DNA from: Candidatus Gastranaerophilales bacterium
GTDB taxonomy: Bacteria > Cyanobacteriota > Vampirovibrionia > Gastranaerophilales > Gastranaerophilaceae
NCBI GenBank assembly: GCA_944322625.1
Contig: CALUPN010000009.1
Coordinates: 1 to 39,807, forward strand
Direction of reading: 5' to 3'
DNA: 39,807 nt
Position 1 is the first letter of the stretch, and each line of letters opens with the position of its first letter. The notes below the pieces were generated by a model. That model had not been told where the DNA came from. It made no database searches and saw only the letters and a list, made by a program, of their open reading frames with translations. Positions 32,019 to 39,807 of the stretch are shown here, piece after piece. Position numbers and translations under genes: made by a program.

Positions 32019-33608
32019 TTATTTTTGCGTTTTTAATTTTTCAAGGATTTTATTAATCGGCTCTTCCCAGGAAATGTGGTCTGTTTGCTTGAATATTTCA
32101 ATACTTTTATACCAAGGAGTTGTTTCGGTGTCCGTAAACCAACGCCAGTCTGAAGCATACGGAAGAAGTAAATATGTTTTTACCCCCAAAGCTCCAGCCA
32201 AATGAGCAACAGACGTGTCAACCGACACTAACACATCCATTGCTTTAAGAGAGGCTGCAGTATCTGAAAAATTTTTAAAATCTTTTCCGAGATTAATCAT
32301 TTGAGGATATTTTGTGCATCCGTCAAGAGTATCGTTAACTTGAAAAGAGTATATCTGAATATTTGCAAGATTTAGCAGAGGTTCAAAACATTTTATGTGA
32401 ATAGTTCTGTTAATCATTGTTCTTATTCCAGCACTGCCGGCTTCCCAACAAAGGCCGACTTTTAATTTTTTATTTTTTATATCGGCGGTGCTGCTTTTTA
32501 AATAACCTTCACTAAAAGGGATATGATTAAAGTCAATATTTAGAATGTAAGCTAAATCGGTAACTCGTAAGGATTGCGTATCGGGGTTAATTTCATCATA
32601 ATCAATAAACTCAACAGACGGATAGCTACGGCTGAAAATTTCTTTTAAGGTCTTTGGCGCCGCAACTTGTATTTTTTTTGCCGGAATAAACGGTAAATAT
32701 CTGATAAATTGAATATGATCTCCAAAACCTTGGTCGCAGATAACAACAACTTCGTCTGCAATTTTATCTTCGAGTTTCCAGGGGTTATTTGTTTTTTCCG
32801 CAAGCTTAGATTTATCACGTCTGAAAAATAAATCATACCCTTCTTTAAATTTTTTTTGTGTCAAATAGCACATGCCGAGAGATGTTAAGGTATCTATGTC
32901 TGCCGGGTATTTATCAAGCATTTTTTTGTAATATTTTTCTGCGTCTTGAAATTCTCCCAATTTTACACAGCTTACGGCAATATTGTAATCGGCATCAGGA
33001 TTTCCTAAATCGGATGCAATTTTATAGCATTCCCTTGCCTTGTTGTCATCGCTGAATATAAGTTCTTTTAAAAATCCGAGTTGAAACCATAAAACTGACA
33101 TATCAGGATTTTTTTTGATGGCATTCACGCAAAGTTCGTGTGCTTCAATAAGTTTTCCGGATTGTGTTAAGGCTTTTATTTTGTTGGATATGGCTCTATA
33201 ATCATCGGGATAAAGTTCATACATTTTATTTGCGAATTCAACCGCTTTTTTATAATACTTTATCTCAAACAAGCTCATAATAAGCTTGTTATAAATATCA
33301 GCGTTTTCACCAAAGAGCAGGGATTTTTCTAAATATTCCGCAGCTTTTTCATAGTCCTTACGTTCAAATTCCGCAAAACCCAGAGCTGATAATGTGCCGA
33401 GAGTCTCTTTTATATTGCAGGCTTTTAGTAAAATCTCAGAAGCTTTTTCAAAATTTCCGATATTAACGTAAAAAAGTCCGAAAATAGATAATAAATCAGG
33501 GTTTTCAGGATTATCTTTCAATAATCTTTCATAAATATTTTGCGCTTCGTCTGTTTTTCCTGACTTTGTTAATGCTATAGCTTTTTTTACAAGATCTAAA
33601 TCAATCAT
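32019..33608 (-). CDS. TPR-repeat protein with C-terminal glycosyltransferase-like domain
   Basis: The 529-residue protein has an N-terminal TPR solenoid (~5-270, repeated A...G....A...Y...L...P pattern, e.g. PDLLSIFGLFYVNIGNFEKA) followed by a GT-B-like C-terminal domain similar to GT9/GT41-type proteins: GFGDHIQFIRYLPFI near its start and VSVDTSVAHLAGALGVKTYL near its end, the sugar-nucleotide-side signature. TPR-GT fusions of this sort occur in many bacteria and are often linked to surface glycan or protein glycosylation; the acceptor here is unknown. Its ATG overlaps the stop of the YggT gene by 4 nt (ATGA), so the pair is translationally coupled. Confidence 0.85.
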   Translation of the reverse strand: MIDLDLVKKAIALTKSGKTDEAQNIYERLLKDNPENPDLLSIFGLFYVNIGNFEKASEILLKACNIKETLGTLSALGFAEFERKDYEKAAEYLEKSLLFGENADIYNKLIMSLFEIKYYKKAVEFANKMYELYPDDYRAISNKIKALTQSGKLIEAHELCVNAIKKNPDMSVLWFQLGFLKELIFSDDNKARECYKIASDLGNPDADYNIAVSCVKLGEFQDAEKYYKKMLDKYPADIDTLTSLGMCYLTQKKFKEGYDLFFRRDKSKLAEKTNNPWKLEDKIADEVVVICDQGFGDHIQFIRYLPFIPAKKIQVAAPKTLKEIFSRSYPSVEFIDYDEINPDTQSLRVTDLAYILNIDFNHIPFSEGYLKSSTADIKNKKLKVGLCWEAGSAGIRTMINRTIHIKCFEPLLNLANIQIYSFQVNDTLDGCTKYPQMINLGKDFKNFSDTAASLKAMDVLVSVDTSVAHLAGALGVKTYLLLPYASDWRWFTDTETTPWYKSIEIFKQTDHISWEEPINKILEKLKTQK

Positions 33609-33868
33609 AGTCCTAAATTATTCAGAAATCCGACAATGAATCCTTGCAATATTTGAAGAAGAATAATTGCTACAATCGGCGAAATATCAAGCATACCAAT
33701 AGGAGGTATTATGTTTCTGAAAATATTTAAAAACGGATCCGTCACGGCGCGAATTCCTTCAAAAGGCTGACTCATCCAATCGATAGTGGGAATCCAACTT
33801 AAAAATATTCTGATAATAATAAGCAGGTAATAGAAATAAAACAATGTATTTACTGCTCTTGATAACAT
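33605..33868 (-). CDS. YggT-family small membrane protein
   Basis: The 87-residue protein has two hydrophobic helices and the family motif RIFLSWIP with PFEGIRAVTDPFLNIFRNII between them. YggT proteins are integral membrane proteins of uncertain role, in cyanobacteria and plants implicated in division/nucleoid or photosystem assembly. AAAGGAG lies 6 nt before the ATG at 33868. It overlaps the TPR-GT start by 4 nt. Confidence 0.9.
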   Translation of the reverse strand: MLSRAVNTLFYFYYLLIIIRIFLSWIPTIDWMSQPFEGIRAVTDPFLNIFRNIIPPIGMLDISPIVAIILLQILQGFIVGFLNNLGL

Positions 33869-33924
33869 TTTTTCTCCTTTAATTTCTCTTTAAGGCTTGA
33901 ATATTCTACTAATCCGCCATTTTA

Positions 33925-34722
33925 CTATCCTTGTGAAGCTTTTCTTGTATTTGCACATTCACAGGTATTATTTTCTGCCGGAATCTTTTCTATCATAGTA
34001 AATAAAAGTTTTTTCAAATTATCCAGATTATTATTAAATACATGCATAACTTCCTGGTGAGATACAGGAGGAACATCTCCGACAAGTCCTGCATCATAAT
34101 CGGTAATTAAAGAAATATTTAAAGGGCACATATCCATTTCTTTAACAAGATAAGCTTCCGGAAAAGCTGTCATATTAATAACTTCCCAGCCTTGTGAAGT
34201 GAAGAATTTAGACTCAGCTTTCGTTGAAAATCTGGGGCCGTTTATAACAACAACAGTTCCTGTTTCGTGGACTTTTATGCCTAATTCTTTAGCCGTATCA
34301 ATTGCAAGTTTTCTAAGCTCAGGGCAATACGGTTCTGCAGCGGACGGGTGTGTAACAATCGGGCCTTCAAAAAATGTTGATTTTCTGCCGTCTGTCCAAT
34401 CTACGAATTGGTCGCATATAACAAAGTTACCGGGTTCTACATGCTTTTGCAAACTGCCGGCCGCACAGGGCGAAATTACTCGCTTACAGCCAATTTCTTT
34501 CATTGCCCAAACATTGGCTCTGTAATTAATCAAATGCGGAAGTATTGTGTGACTTCTGCCGTGACGAGGCATAAAGGCAACATTATGGTTTCCTATCTTA
34601 CCGACAAATAAACTGTCGGAAGGCATTCCGTACGGGGTTTCCACTTTAACCTCTTTAATATCATCCAAAAATTTGTAAAATCCCGAGCCTCCAAAAACGC
34701 CTATGTCTGCAAGTTTTTCCAT
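33925..34722 (-). CDS. mtnP: S-methyl-5'-thioadenosine phosphorylase
   Basis: The 265-residue protein cleaves MTA to adenine and 5-methylthioribose-1-phosphate in the methionine salvage pathway. It opens IGVFGGSGFYKFLDD, has the phosphate-binding FMPRHGRSHTILPHLINYRA, and the substrate-site NMTAFPEAYLVKEMDMCP with ITDYDAG. Length and motifs fit the MTAP family rather than purine nucleoside phosphorylase (NMTxxPE). AAAGGAA precedes the ATG at 34722. It ends with an unusual Cys-containing tail (CECANTRKASQG). Confidence 0.94.
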   Translation of the reverse strand: MEKLADIGVFGGSGFYKFLDDIKEVKVETPYGMPSDSLFVGKIGNHNVAFMPRHGRSHTILPHLINYRANVWAMKEIGCKRVISPCAAGSLQKHVEPGNFVICDQFVDWTDGRKSTFFEGPIVTHPSAAEPYCPELRKLAIDTAKELGIKVHETGTVVVINGPRFSTKAESKFFTSQGWEVINMTAFPEAYLVKEMDMCPLNISLITDYDAGLVGDVPPVSHQEVMHVFNNNLDNLKKLLFTMIEKIPAENNTCECANTRKASQG

Positions 34723-34788
34723 TTGATTAATTCCTTTCTTATATCTATTGATTTTATCATGAACAAAATTAAAAAGAACGATTTACTG

Positions 34789-36117
34789 TTATAATTTCAG
34801 GTAGGCTTCTCTTAAAAGATAATCTTCCAAAGCTTTCATATCAGAGATTGTTGAAGTTGTGTCGTTTATTATTATACAAAAGGCATATTTATTTCCGCTT
34901 TTTGATGTCAAATAACCTGCAATTGAACTTAAATCCCCAAGAGTTCCGGTTTTGGCTTTCAGATTTTCTTTTAAAGGAAGCATTCTGTGTGTAAGTGTAC
35001 CTTCCCCTGGGGTTGGAAGTTTTTCAAGTGTTTTATTGTCTTTTGTTTTTACCAGAAATTCCGAAATGAAATCTGCGCTTATGAGATTATTCTTTGACAC
35101 ACCGCTTGCATCCGTTATTCTTATTTTGGAATTATCAAGCCCGATTTTTTTACAGTATGCGTTAAAAACTTTTATCCCGTTCAGGTCACTTCCTCTGTCC
35201 TCATAAGCTTTTCCTCCCGCCAGTTTTGCAACCGTTTCGGAAGCTAAATTATCGCTGTTTTTCAATATATCATTAATTGCATTATCAATGGGATGTGTAA
35301 CTCGTCCCATTACAATATCGGTATCAACTTGTTTATTTACAATAAAGTTTTCTTTAAGATAAATTTTTTTGTCAGCAAGAGTATTTTTAAGTCTTATGTC
35401 AAAATATCTTTTAAGGTTGTTTGTCGGAATATAAAGTGTAACCGGTTTGTTTACGGTACCTTCAAGAATGAGCGTATTATTGGATATTGAATTATCTCTT
35501 GTAATTCTTACATTGTTTTCTTTTCCAGTAACAATGCGGTTAAAAAATACGAGCGGATATTTACTCGGATTAATAATAGCCGGAGTTTTACCGGCTTCTG
35601 TCGGCATAACGGTTATTTTTATAAGATTTTTATCCAGATTGTATGAATTAAATCTCGGCATAAGAATATTCATATCATCATCCCATTGCCAGCCTTCGCC
35701 CCAGTCTTTTTTTTCTAAAACAGAATCATCAATAAATATTTCTTTTGTATCTGAATCAATATTATTAACCAGCTTTTTCAAATCGGATGATGTAAAATAC
35801 GGGTCTGCCCCCAGTTTTATTAAATAAGCATCCTCTCCTCTTTTATAAATTTCTGTAGTGAATTCATAATCTTCTCCGAGAACGTCAATAGCTGGAATTA
35901 AGGTTAAAACTTTTTGGACGGAAGCCGGATGCATTAGGATTTTTTCATTTAATTCATAGACGGGTTTTCCGCTATTCAAATCTTTGATTGAAACAGCAAT
36001 TGAATTTTTATCTATATCAGAATCATTTATAACCCCGGAAAAATCGCGTTTCACGGCTTTTGCGAACACCGGAGTGCATAAGATGAGCATTAATAAACAT
36101 ATAAAAAGTTTTTTCAT
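34789..36117 (-). CDS. dacB: D-alanyl-D-alanine carboxypeptidase/endopeptidase (PBP4, family S13)
   Basis: The 442-residue protein has a signal peptide (MKKLFICLLMLILCTPVFA) and the serine penicillin-binding motifs in order: SVQK with catalytic Ser66, SDN in NSDNLASETVAK (~290), and KTG in AKTGTLGDLSS (~390). The large insert domains between the first two motifs are typical of DacB/PBP4. It trims peptidoglycan D-Ala residues or cross-links in the periplasm. Its start overlaps the omega-amidase-like gene by 4 nt (ATGA), placing it at the end of a three-gene operon. Confidence 0.93.
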   Translation of the reverse strand: MKKLFICLLMLILCTPVFAKAVKRDFSGVINDSDIDKNSIAVSIKDLNSGKPVYELNEKILMHPASVQKVLTLIPAIDVLGEDYEFTTEIYKRGEDAYLIKLGADPYFTSSDLKKLVNNIDSDTKEIFIDDSVLEKKDWGEGWQWDDDMNILMPRFNSYNLDKNLIKITVMPTEAGKTPAIINPSKYPLVFFNRIVTGKENNVRITRDNSISNNTLILEGTVNKPVTLYIPTNNLKRYFDIRLKNTLADKKIYLKENFIVNKQVDTDIVMGRVTHPIDNAINDILKNSDNLASETVAKLAGGKAYEDRGSDLNGIKVFNAYCKKIGLDNSKIRITDASGVSKNNLISADFISEFLVKTKDNKTLEKLPTPGEGTLTHRMLPLKENLKAKTGTLGDLSSIAGYLTSKSGNKYAFCIIINDTTSTISDMKALEDYLLREAYLKL

Positions 36118-36935
36118 TTTGTAATTACCTCATATGAGTTTTTTATATCATTTAAAATATTACAATTTGCACGGAAATCATACATCTTTTCTAAATCAAT
36201 TTCCGCATAAATTCCGCCCTCGATTTCTTCAATTTCGTCTAAGATTTGTCCGTTGTAATCATAAATTATCGAGTGGCCCAGATTTTCCTCTCCGCTTGCA
36301 AGAAGTCCTGTTTGAGTGAGCGCAATCATATATGTTTGATTTTCAATTGCTCTTGCTCTGGTAAGCGTATCCCAGTGAATTTTTCTTGACTTAGGCCATG
36401 CCGCCATATTAACTAAGATATCAGCACCGGCTTTCCTGTAAGCTCTGTATATTTCAGGGAATCTGATATCATAACATATTGAAATTCCCAATTTTATACC
36501 TTCAATTTCAGTCAAAACGGGAGAAGCTCCGGCTGTTATATATTGATTTTCTGTATCGCCATTGTATGAATAAAGATGGTTTTTATCATAAATACATACA
36601 ATTTCACCCCTGCGGTTAATTACCGGGCAGCTGTTAAACAGTCTGCCGCCATCTTTTCTTACAAAACTGCCGCCTAGAATATTTACCCCGAACTCTTTAG
36701 CAACCTCTTTGAGCATTCTGACGCTCTTTGCGTCCTCAAGAGTTTCAGCGCATTTCGGAATTGACGGGCAATCCCATCCGACGGTCCAGAGTTCGGGCAG
36801 AAATACAAAATCCGCATCCTCATATTTTTCAAGATTTGCAATCAAAAGGTTTTTAACAGTTGCGATATTCAGTTCAATATCTCCTAAAGAGGATTCCATC
36901 TGGATTGCAAGAAGTTTTATTTTTTTCTTTTCCAT
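36114..36935 (-). CDS. Omega-amidase-like carbon-nitrogen hydrolase (YafV/NIT2 family)
   Basis: The 273-residue nitrilase-superfamily enzyme has the full catalytic triad: Glu48 (FLPELWTVGWD), Lys118 (YDKNHLYS) and Cys154 (ISICYDIRFPEIYR). ICYDIRFPE is characteristic of the NIT2/YafV omega-amidases, which hydrolyse 2-oxoglutaramate or 2-oxosuccinamate left by glutamine/asparagine transaminases. YafV homologues are known in methionine salvage (MtnU), which is notable because mtnP lies about 1.4 kb away on the same strand. It overlaps both neighbours (19 nt with the DUF374 gene, 4 nt with dacB). Confidence 0.9.
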   Translation of the reverse strand: MEKKKIKLLAIQMESSLGDIELNIATVKNLLIANLEKYEDADFVFLPELWTVGWDCPSIPKCAETLEDAKSVRMLKEVAKEFGVNILGGSFVRKDGGRLFNSCPVINRRGEIVCIYDKNHLYSYNGDTENQYITAGASPVLTEIEGIKLGISICYDIRFPEIYRAYRKAGADILVNMAAWPKSRKIHWDTLTRARAIENQTYMIALTQTGLLASGEENLGHSIIYDYNGQILDEIEEIEGGIYAEIDLEKMYDFRANCNILNDIKNSYEVITK

Positions 36936-37588
36936 ATGCCGAATCTGTATACCTCATCAAATGCTGCCGGAGCTTTGCGCTCTAAATCCTCTAAACTTGC
37001 CTGAAGTCTTACCCTTGCTTCTTCTTCATCTCCGTCTTTTGCAATATAAATGGGATTACCATATAAATTAATCAAATTTGTAGCAAAAACAGGAGAGCGC
37101 ATCTCATCCCATGAAGGGAATTTAGCAAACGTGAAATTTTTAGAATACCAATAAACAGGAACAATCGGAACACCTGCCATTTTTGCAATTTTAATAACAC
37201 CGTCTTTGACGATTCTTGGAGGTCCTTTAGGCCCGTCAACCATCATTGCGCAATTTTCGCCTGATTTAAGAATAGATATCATCTGCATTGTAGCCTCAAC
37301 AGCGCCTTTTTTGCCTTTAGAACCGCGAACGGTTTGAAAACCCCATCTTTCTACAACATCGGCGATAATCTCTCCGTCACGGGAACGGCTTATTAAAACG
37401 TGAAGTTTATCTCTGTGTCTTATTCCGTGAATACAAAACTGATGTGCATGCCACATTGCATAAATACAAGGCATAATATCATGGTTGTTTACCTCTATTA
37501 TTCTTGTAAAAAGCTCTTGAAATTTGAGAATTCTGTAAACCAAATGAGAAGTTTTTACTATGTTACTTTTATCTGATAATCTTACCAT
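36917..37588 (-). CDS. DUF374-family lysophospholipid acyltransferase-like protein
   Basis: The 223-residue protein matches DUF374: YAMWHAHQF near residue 45, SRSRDGEIIADVVERWGFQT, the RGSKGKKGA segment and DGPKGPPRIVK. DUF374 proteins are related to the LpxL/LPLAT acyltransferases and occur in Gram-negative and cyanobacterial genomes, where an outer-membrane lipid role is suspected. It is first in an overlapping operon with the omega-amidase and dacB. A TATAAT-like -10 (GTGTATAAT) lies about 15 nt upstream of the ATG at 37588, but no ribosome site is visible, so the transcript may be nearly leaderless. Confidence 0.88.
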   Translation of the reverse strand: MVRLSDKSNIVKTSHLVYRILKFQELFTRIIEVNNHDIMPCIYAMWHAHQFCIHGIRHRDKLHVLISRSRDGEIIADVVERWGFQTVRGSKGKKGAVEATMQMISILKSGENCAMMVDGPKGPPRIVKDGVIKIAKMAGVPIVPVYWYSKNFTFAKFPSWDEMRSPVFATNLINLYGNPIYIAKDGDEEEARVRLQASLEDLERKAPAAFDEVYRFGIWKRKK

Positions 37589-37878
37589 AGTTTTAATTAT
37601 ACACTAAACTTATTAAATCTTATATAATCTGATTTTTCATTAATTATTTATTCTCCGATACTTTTAATTCCCCGACTGGACTCTCTTTTTCGGTAATGTT
37701 TTAATTTACAAAAAATACCATAATTTATGTGTTCGGCAGTAAAAGAAGGGATATAGCAAATCTTGTCGAACCAAAAATACAACTACGCAAAACGTAAATT
37801 CTCCCGAATTTTTATAGTCGGAAGAAATAAAACATAACGTCGAACGTAATATTCTATCCAGTTTAAAAGGAGGTTAAA
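37589..37878. other. Divergent intergenic region and long leader of the SLH protein gene
   Basis: The 290-nt region separates the DUF374 gene (minus) from the SLH gene (plus). It holds the likely -10 for the DUF374 gene at its left end and an excellent AAAAGGAGG ribosome site at its right end. Near-direct repeats occur (TGTCGAACC ~37763; ACGTCGAACGTAATATTC ~37838; AACGTAAATTCTC ~37792). No consensus -35/-10 pair for the SLH gene was convincing, and no known leader RNA was recognised. Confidence 0.4.
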
Positions 37879-39798
37879 ATGACGATTAGAAAACTTACTG
37901 TGGCAGCTGCAATTGCCGTCGGTATAGCAACGTGTTCGTTCAATACGGTAATGGCAGCTTGCCCTTGCGACGAGCGTCCTGTGGTAACTCAGGGTGCGTG
38001 CCCTTGTGAGGATATTCCGGAGGTTACAGGACCGGCATGTCCTTGCGAGGCAGAACCTAAGTGTGATCCGGATCCGGTGCCGTCCTGCGCTTTATGTCCG
38101 GGTACAAAAGATTTATCAAGAGCTGATATGAAGCAGGTTTATTCATATCCGAATGCTGTTTACGGCTACAATAACTTTGTAGGTACAGAAAAAGATTCAA
38201 TCTACAAGGCTGAAGGTTTTTCGGTAAACCGTGAAATCAATAAGCTTACAGCAGGTACTATGGGTACAACAATAGCTTCTGACGGTTCAATGACAGGTGC
38301 AGCTACAAATATTCCTTGTCTGAATGAGTTAACAAATAATACCGGCGCACCAATTGTTAGAGATGAAGCAAAAATGGACGGTATGGGCTGTCCGATACAA
38401 ATGGGTACAGCAAATTCAATCCAGGCAATCAAAAAGACATTAGAGCCTTTTGATTTAACTCCGTTCAGTAATATGACCGGAGCTGCTGCCGGCTTGCAGA
38501 TGTTCCCTGACGTGCCGGAAGGTTACTGGGCTTCTTGCGAAATTGATAAACTTGCAACTAATGATGTTGTAGTGGGTTATCCTGACAGATTATTTAAGCC
38601 GTCAAGAAACATTTCACGTGCAGAATTTGCAACTATGTTGGTTAAAGGTTTTGATAAAGATATGTATTCTTGCGCACCTGAAAAATTGTTCTCTGATGTT
38701 CCGACAAACCACTGGGCTAATTCAGCTATCACAGTTGCAGTTCATCAGGATTTACTCAAAGGTTATCCGAACGGCAAATTTATGCCTGACCATAATGTAA
38801 CAAGAGTTGAAGCACTCTGCGCTTTAGCTAAGGGTATTAAATGCGCTGATATTGATAAATGCAAGGCTCAGGAAATCTTGTCCAAATACTCTGACGGAAA
38901 CACCGTTCCTGAATGGGCACAAATTCCTATCGCTAAAGCATTAGATAAAGGTGCATTGAATAATTCGCCAAATCCGAATAAAATTGCTCCGTTTAAAGAT
39001 GCTTCACGTGCGGAAATTGCAGCAATGTTACAGAATATCCGTGTTGCAGCAGGCATAGATAAAAACCCTGTAACAGCAAACAACGATTGTCCGATTTGTC
39101 CGGTTGACAAGAAAGCATTTATTGAAAACGAAGAAATTGTTCAAATTCCGACATTACAGTTAGAATTTAAGGATCAGGTAAGTGCTAAATCTTCACACGT
39201 CGGCCAGAAGTTTGCAGCTAAGACATTAGAAGATGTAACAATTAACGGTCAATTGTATCCTTGCGGCTCTAATGTATACGGTAAAGTTGTCGAAGTCGTA
39301 AGACCGTCAGGCTGCCAGAAGGGTGCTTTGAAGCTTGCATTTACAGAAATCGAAAACTGCGGATGCAGGGCAACATTACCCAGACAAATACTTAATGCAG
39401 AAATCAACAAATCTAATACTCCTAATATTGTATCAAGAATTGTAACAGCTCCTCTAACCTGGGGCGGCCAGATGTTAGGTATAGTAGGCCGTACAACAGG
39501 CGGTATGCTGTCTAACTTGGGTAACGCTTTAGAAGACGTAGCTTCAGGTACAGGTATTGCGCTTGGCGAAGCTTTCCAAGGTCAGTTTATGGCATCAGCA
39601 AGAAGTGTAGGAGATGTTGTTAAAGATACAATTAAAGCTCCTATAGATATAACGAGAACTGCCGTATCCGGTACAGTCGGTCTTGTTCAGGCAACCGGCG
39701 ACGAAATCGGCTACCTTGTAGATGCTAAAGGCTACAAAATTTCTGCTATTAACCCGAAAGAACACGTAACTATCGCATTCGGCTGCAGCGGCGAATAG
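37879..39798 (+). CDS. Cys-rich SLH-domain envelope/surface protein
   Basis: The 639-residue protein has a signal peptide (MTIRKLTVAAAIAVG...MAA) followed at once by a cysteine-rich repeat segment (residues 28-72). After a ~130-residue Thr/Gly-rich region come three SLH repeats (about 208-258 FPDVPEGYWASCEIDKLATN, 270-320 FSDVPTNHWANSAITVAVHQ, 333-393 ILSKYSDGNTVPEWAQ), which in cyanobacteria bind peptidoglycan-linked polymer. A ~230-residue C-terminal region includes KTLEDVTINGQLYPCGSNVY and a Gly-rich amphipathic stretch (APLTWGGQMLGIVGRTTGGM). It is not the usual SLH-porin: the C-terminal beta-barrel pattern (OprB) is not obvious. An optimal ribosome site suggests high expression. It may tether the outer membrane to the cell wall or form a surface layer. 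Confidence 0.88.
   Translation: MTIRKLTVAAAIAVGIATCSFNTVMAACPCDERPVVTQGACPCEDIPEVTGPACPCEAEPKCDPDPVPSCALCPGTKDLSRADMKQVYSYPNAVYGYNNFVGTEKDSIYKAEGFSVNREINKLTAGTMGTTIASDGSMTGAATNIPCLNELTNNTGAPIVRDEAKMDGMGCPIQMGTANSIQAIKKTLEPFDLTPFSNMTGAAAGLQMFPDVPEGYWASCEIDKLATNDVVVGYPDRLFKPSRNISRAEFATMLVKGFDKDMYSCAPEKLFSDVPTNHWANSAITVAVHQDLLKGYPNGKFMPDHNVTRVEALCALAKGIKCADIDKCKAQEILSKYSDGNTVPEWAQIPIAKALDKGALNNSPNPNKIAPFKDASRAEIAAMLQNIRVAAGIDKNPVTANNDCPICPVDKKAFIENEEIVQIPTLQLEFKDQVSAKSSHVGQKFAAKTLEDVTINGQLYPCGSNVYGKVVEVVRPSGCQKGALKLAFTEIENCGCRATLPRQILNAEINKSNTPNIVSRIVTAPLTWGGQMLGIVGRTTGGMLSNLGNALEDVASGTGIALGEAFQGQFMASARSVGDVVKDTIKAPIDITRTAVSGTVGLVQATGDEIGYLVDAKGYKISAINPKEHVTIAFGCSGE
37960..38058 (+). repeat. Cys-Pro-Cys 13-residue repeat at the mature N-terminus of the SLH protein
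   Basis: CPC[DE] occurs at residues 28-30, 41-43 and 54-56, an exact 13-residue (39-nt) spacing: CPCDERPVVTQGA, CPCEDIPEVTGPA, CPCEAEP. The DNA copies begin at 37960, 37999 and 38038 (TGCCCTTG, TGCCCTTG, TGTCCTTG). More Cys follow (62, 70, 73). Confidence 0.85.
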
Positions 39799-39807
39799 TA
39801 AGTATAA

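Noticed and set aside
34199-35827. Plus-strand ORFs of 65-126 codons across mtnP and dacB
   Set aside because: They are opposite intact enzymes with all catalytic motifs and show no sensible protein features.
1-39807. CRISPR array, prophage, insertion sequence or toxin-antitoxin locus
   Set aside because: No regularly spaced repeats, transposase or integrase motifs, terminal inverted repeats with target duplications, or small coupled toxin-like pairs were found.

Overview
Organism. The window looks like a chromosomal segment of a low-GC, Gram-negative-type bacterium from the non-photosynthetic sister lineage of Cyanobacteria, most likely Candidatus Gastranaerophilales (Vampirovibrionia/Melainabacteria). 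This is inference, not a database result. It rests on the combination of an outer-membrane/surface protein with three SLH domains, a TpsB/Omp85 transporter, TolC and Skp homologues, type IV prepilin-like signals, an archaeal-type split glutamate synthase, a PilL/WspE-style hybrid CheA, and many small lineage-type hypotheticals. No insertion sequence, phage, CRISPR array or rRNA was seen. The gene content is mostly ordinary chromosomal housekeeping with several accessory islands.

Layout. 1-1.8 kb: truncated secreted protein; a guanidinium exporter behind a clear guanidine-I (ykkC) riboswitch with attenuator; a Skp-like chaperone; a small secreted protein; tRNA-Gln(CTG). 1.8-6.9 kb: TolC-type outer-membrane channel; a two-gene module related to the hydrophilic subunits of energy-converting hydrogenases/complex I but with degenerate NiFe ligands; a GT2-like protein; a small hypothetical. 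7.0-9.0 kb: TpsB-type two-POTRA outer-membrane transporter ending in a strong bidirectional terminator. 9.0-15.6 kb: divergent chemosensory cluster (tandem CheW and REC-GAF-GGDEF on minus; minimal MCP and hybrid CheA-REC on plus). 15.5-19.4 kb: coaD, a dicarboxylate/amino-acid symporter, and secreted small proteins including a PDZ and an ankyrin protein. 19.5-24.2 kb: prfA, a frameshifted hypothetical, ylxR/rnpM-infB. 24.2-27 kb: split glutamate synthase (FMN subunit plus class II amidotransferase). 27-31.2 kb: PilZ protein, small hypothetical, comM, type IV pilin-like protein, acyltransferase. 31.2-37.6 kb (minus): GNAT-like hypothetical, TPR-glycosyltransferase, YggT, MTA phosphorylase, and an overlapping trio of DUF374 acyltransferase, omega-amidase-like hydrolase and D-Ala-D-Ala carboxypeptidase. 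37.9-39.8 kb: Cys-rich SLH surface protein.

How the genes may work together. The chemosensory genes form a plausible closed circuit. A membrane-anchored MCP without a periplasmic sensor and a tandem CheW would control CheA-REC, which would phosphorylate a response regulator carrying an intact diguanylate cyclase with an inhibitory RxxD site. A PilZ effector and a type IV pilin-like protein lie further along the window. No cheR, cheB or flagellar gene is present, so a Wsp/Pil-Chp-like output (surface sensing, pili, c-di-GMP) is more likely than swimming. Envelope biogenesis is the other theme: Skp, TolC, TpsB, SLH protein, DacB, DUF374, PlsC-like and TPR-GT.

Most worth a second look: the degenerate hydrogenase-like pair without membrane subunits, the receptor/CheA/GGDEF circuit, the 13-residue CPC repeat in the SLH protein, and the A9 homopolymer frameshift.
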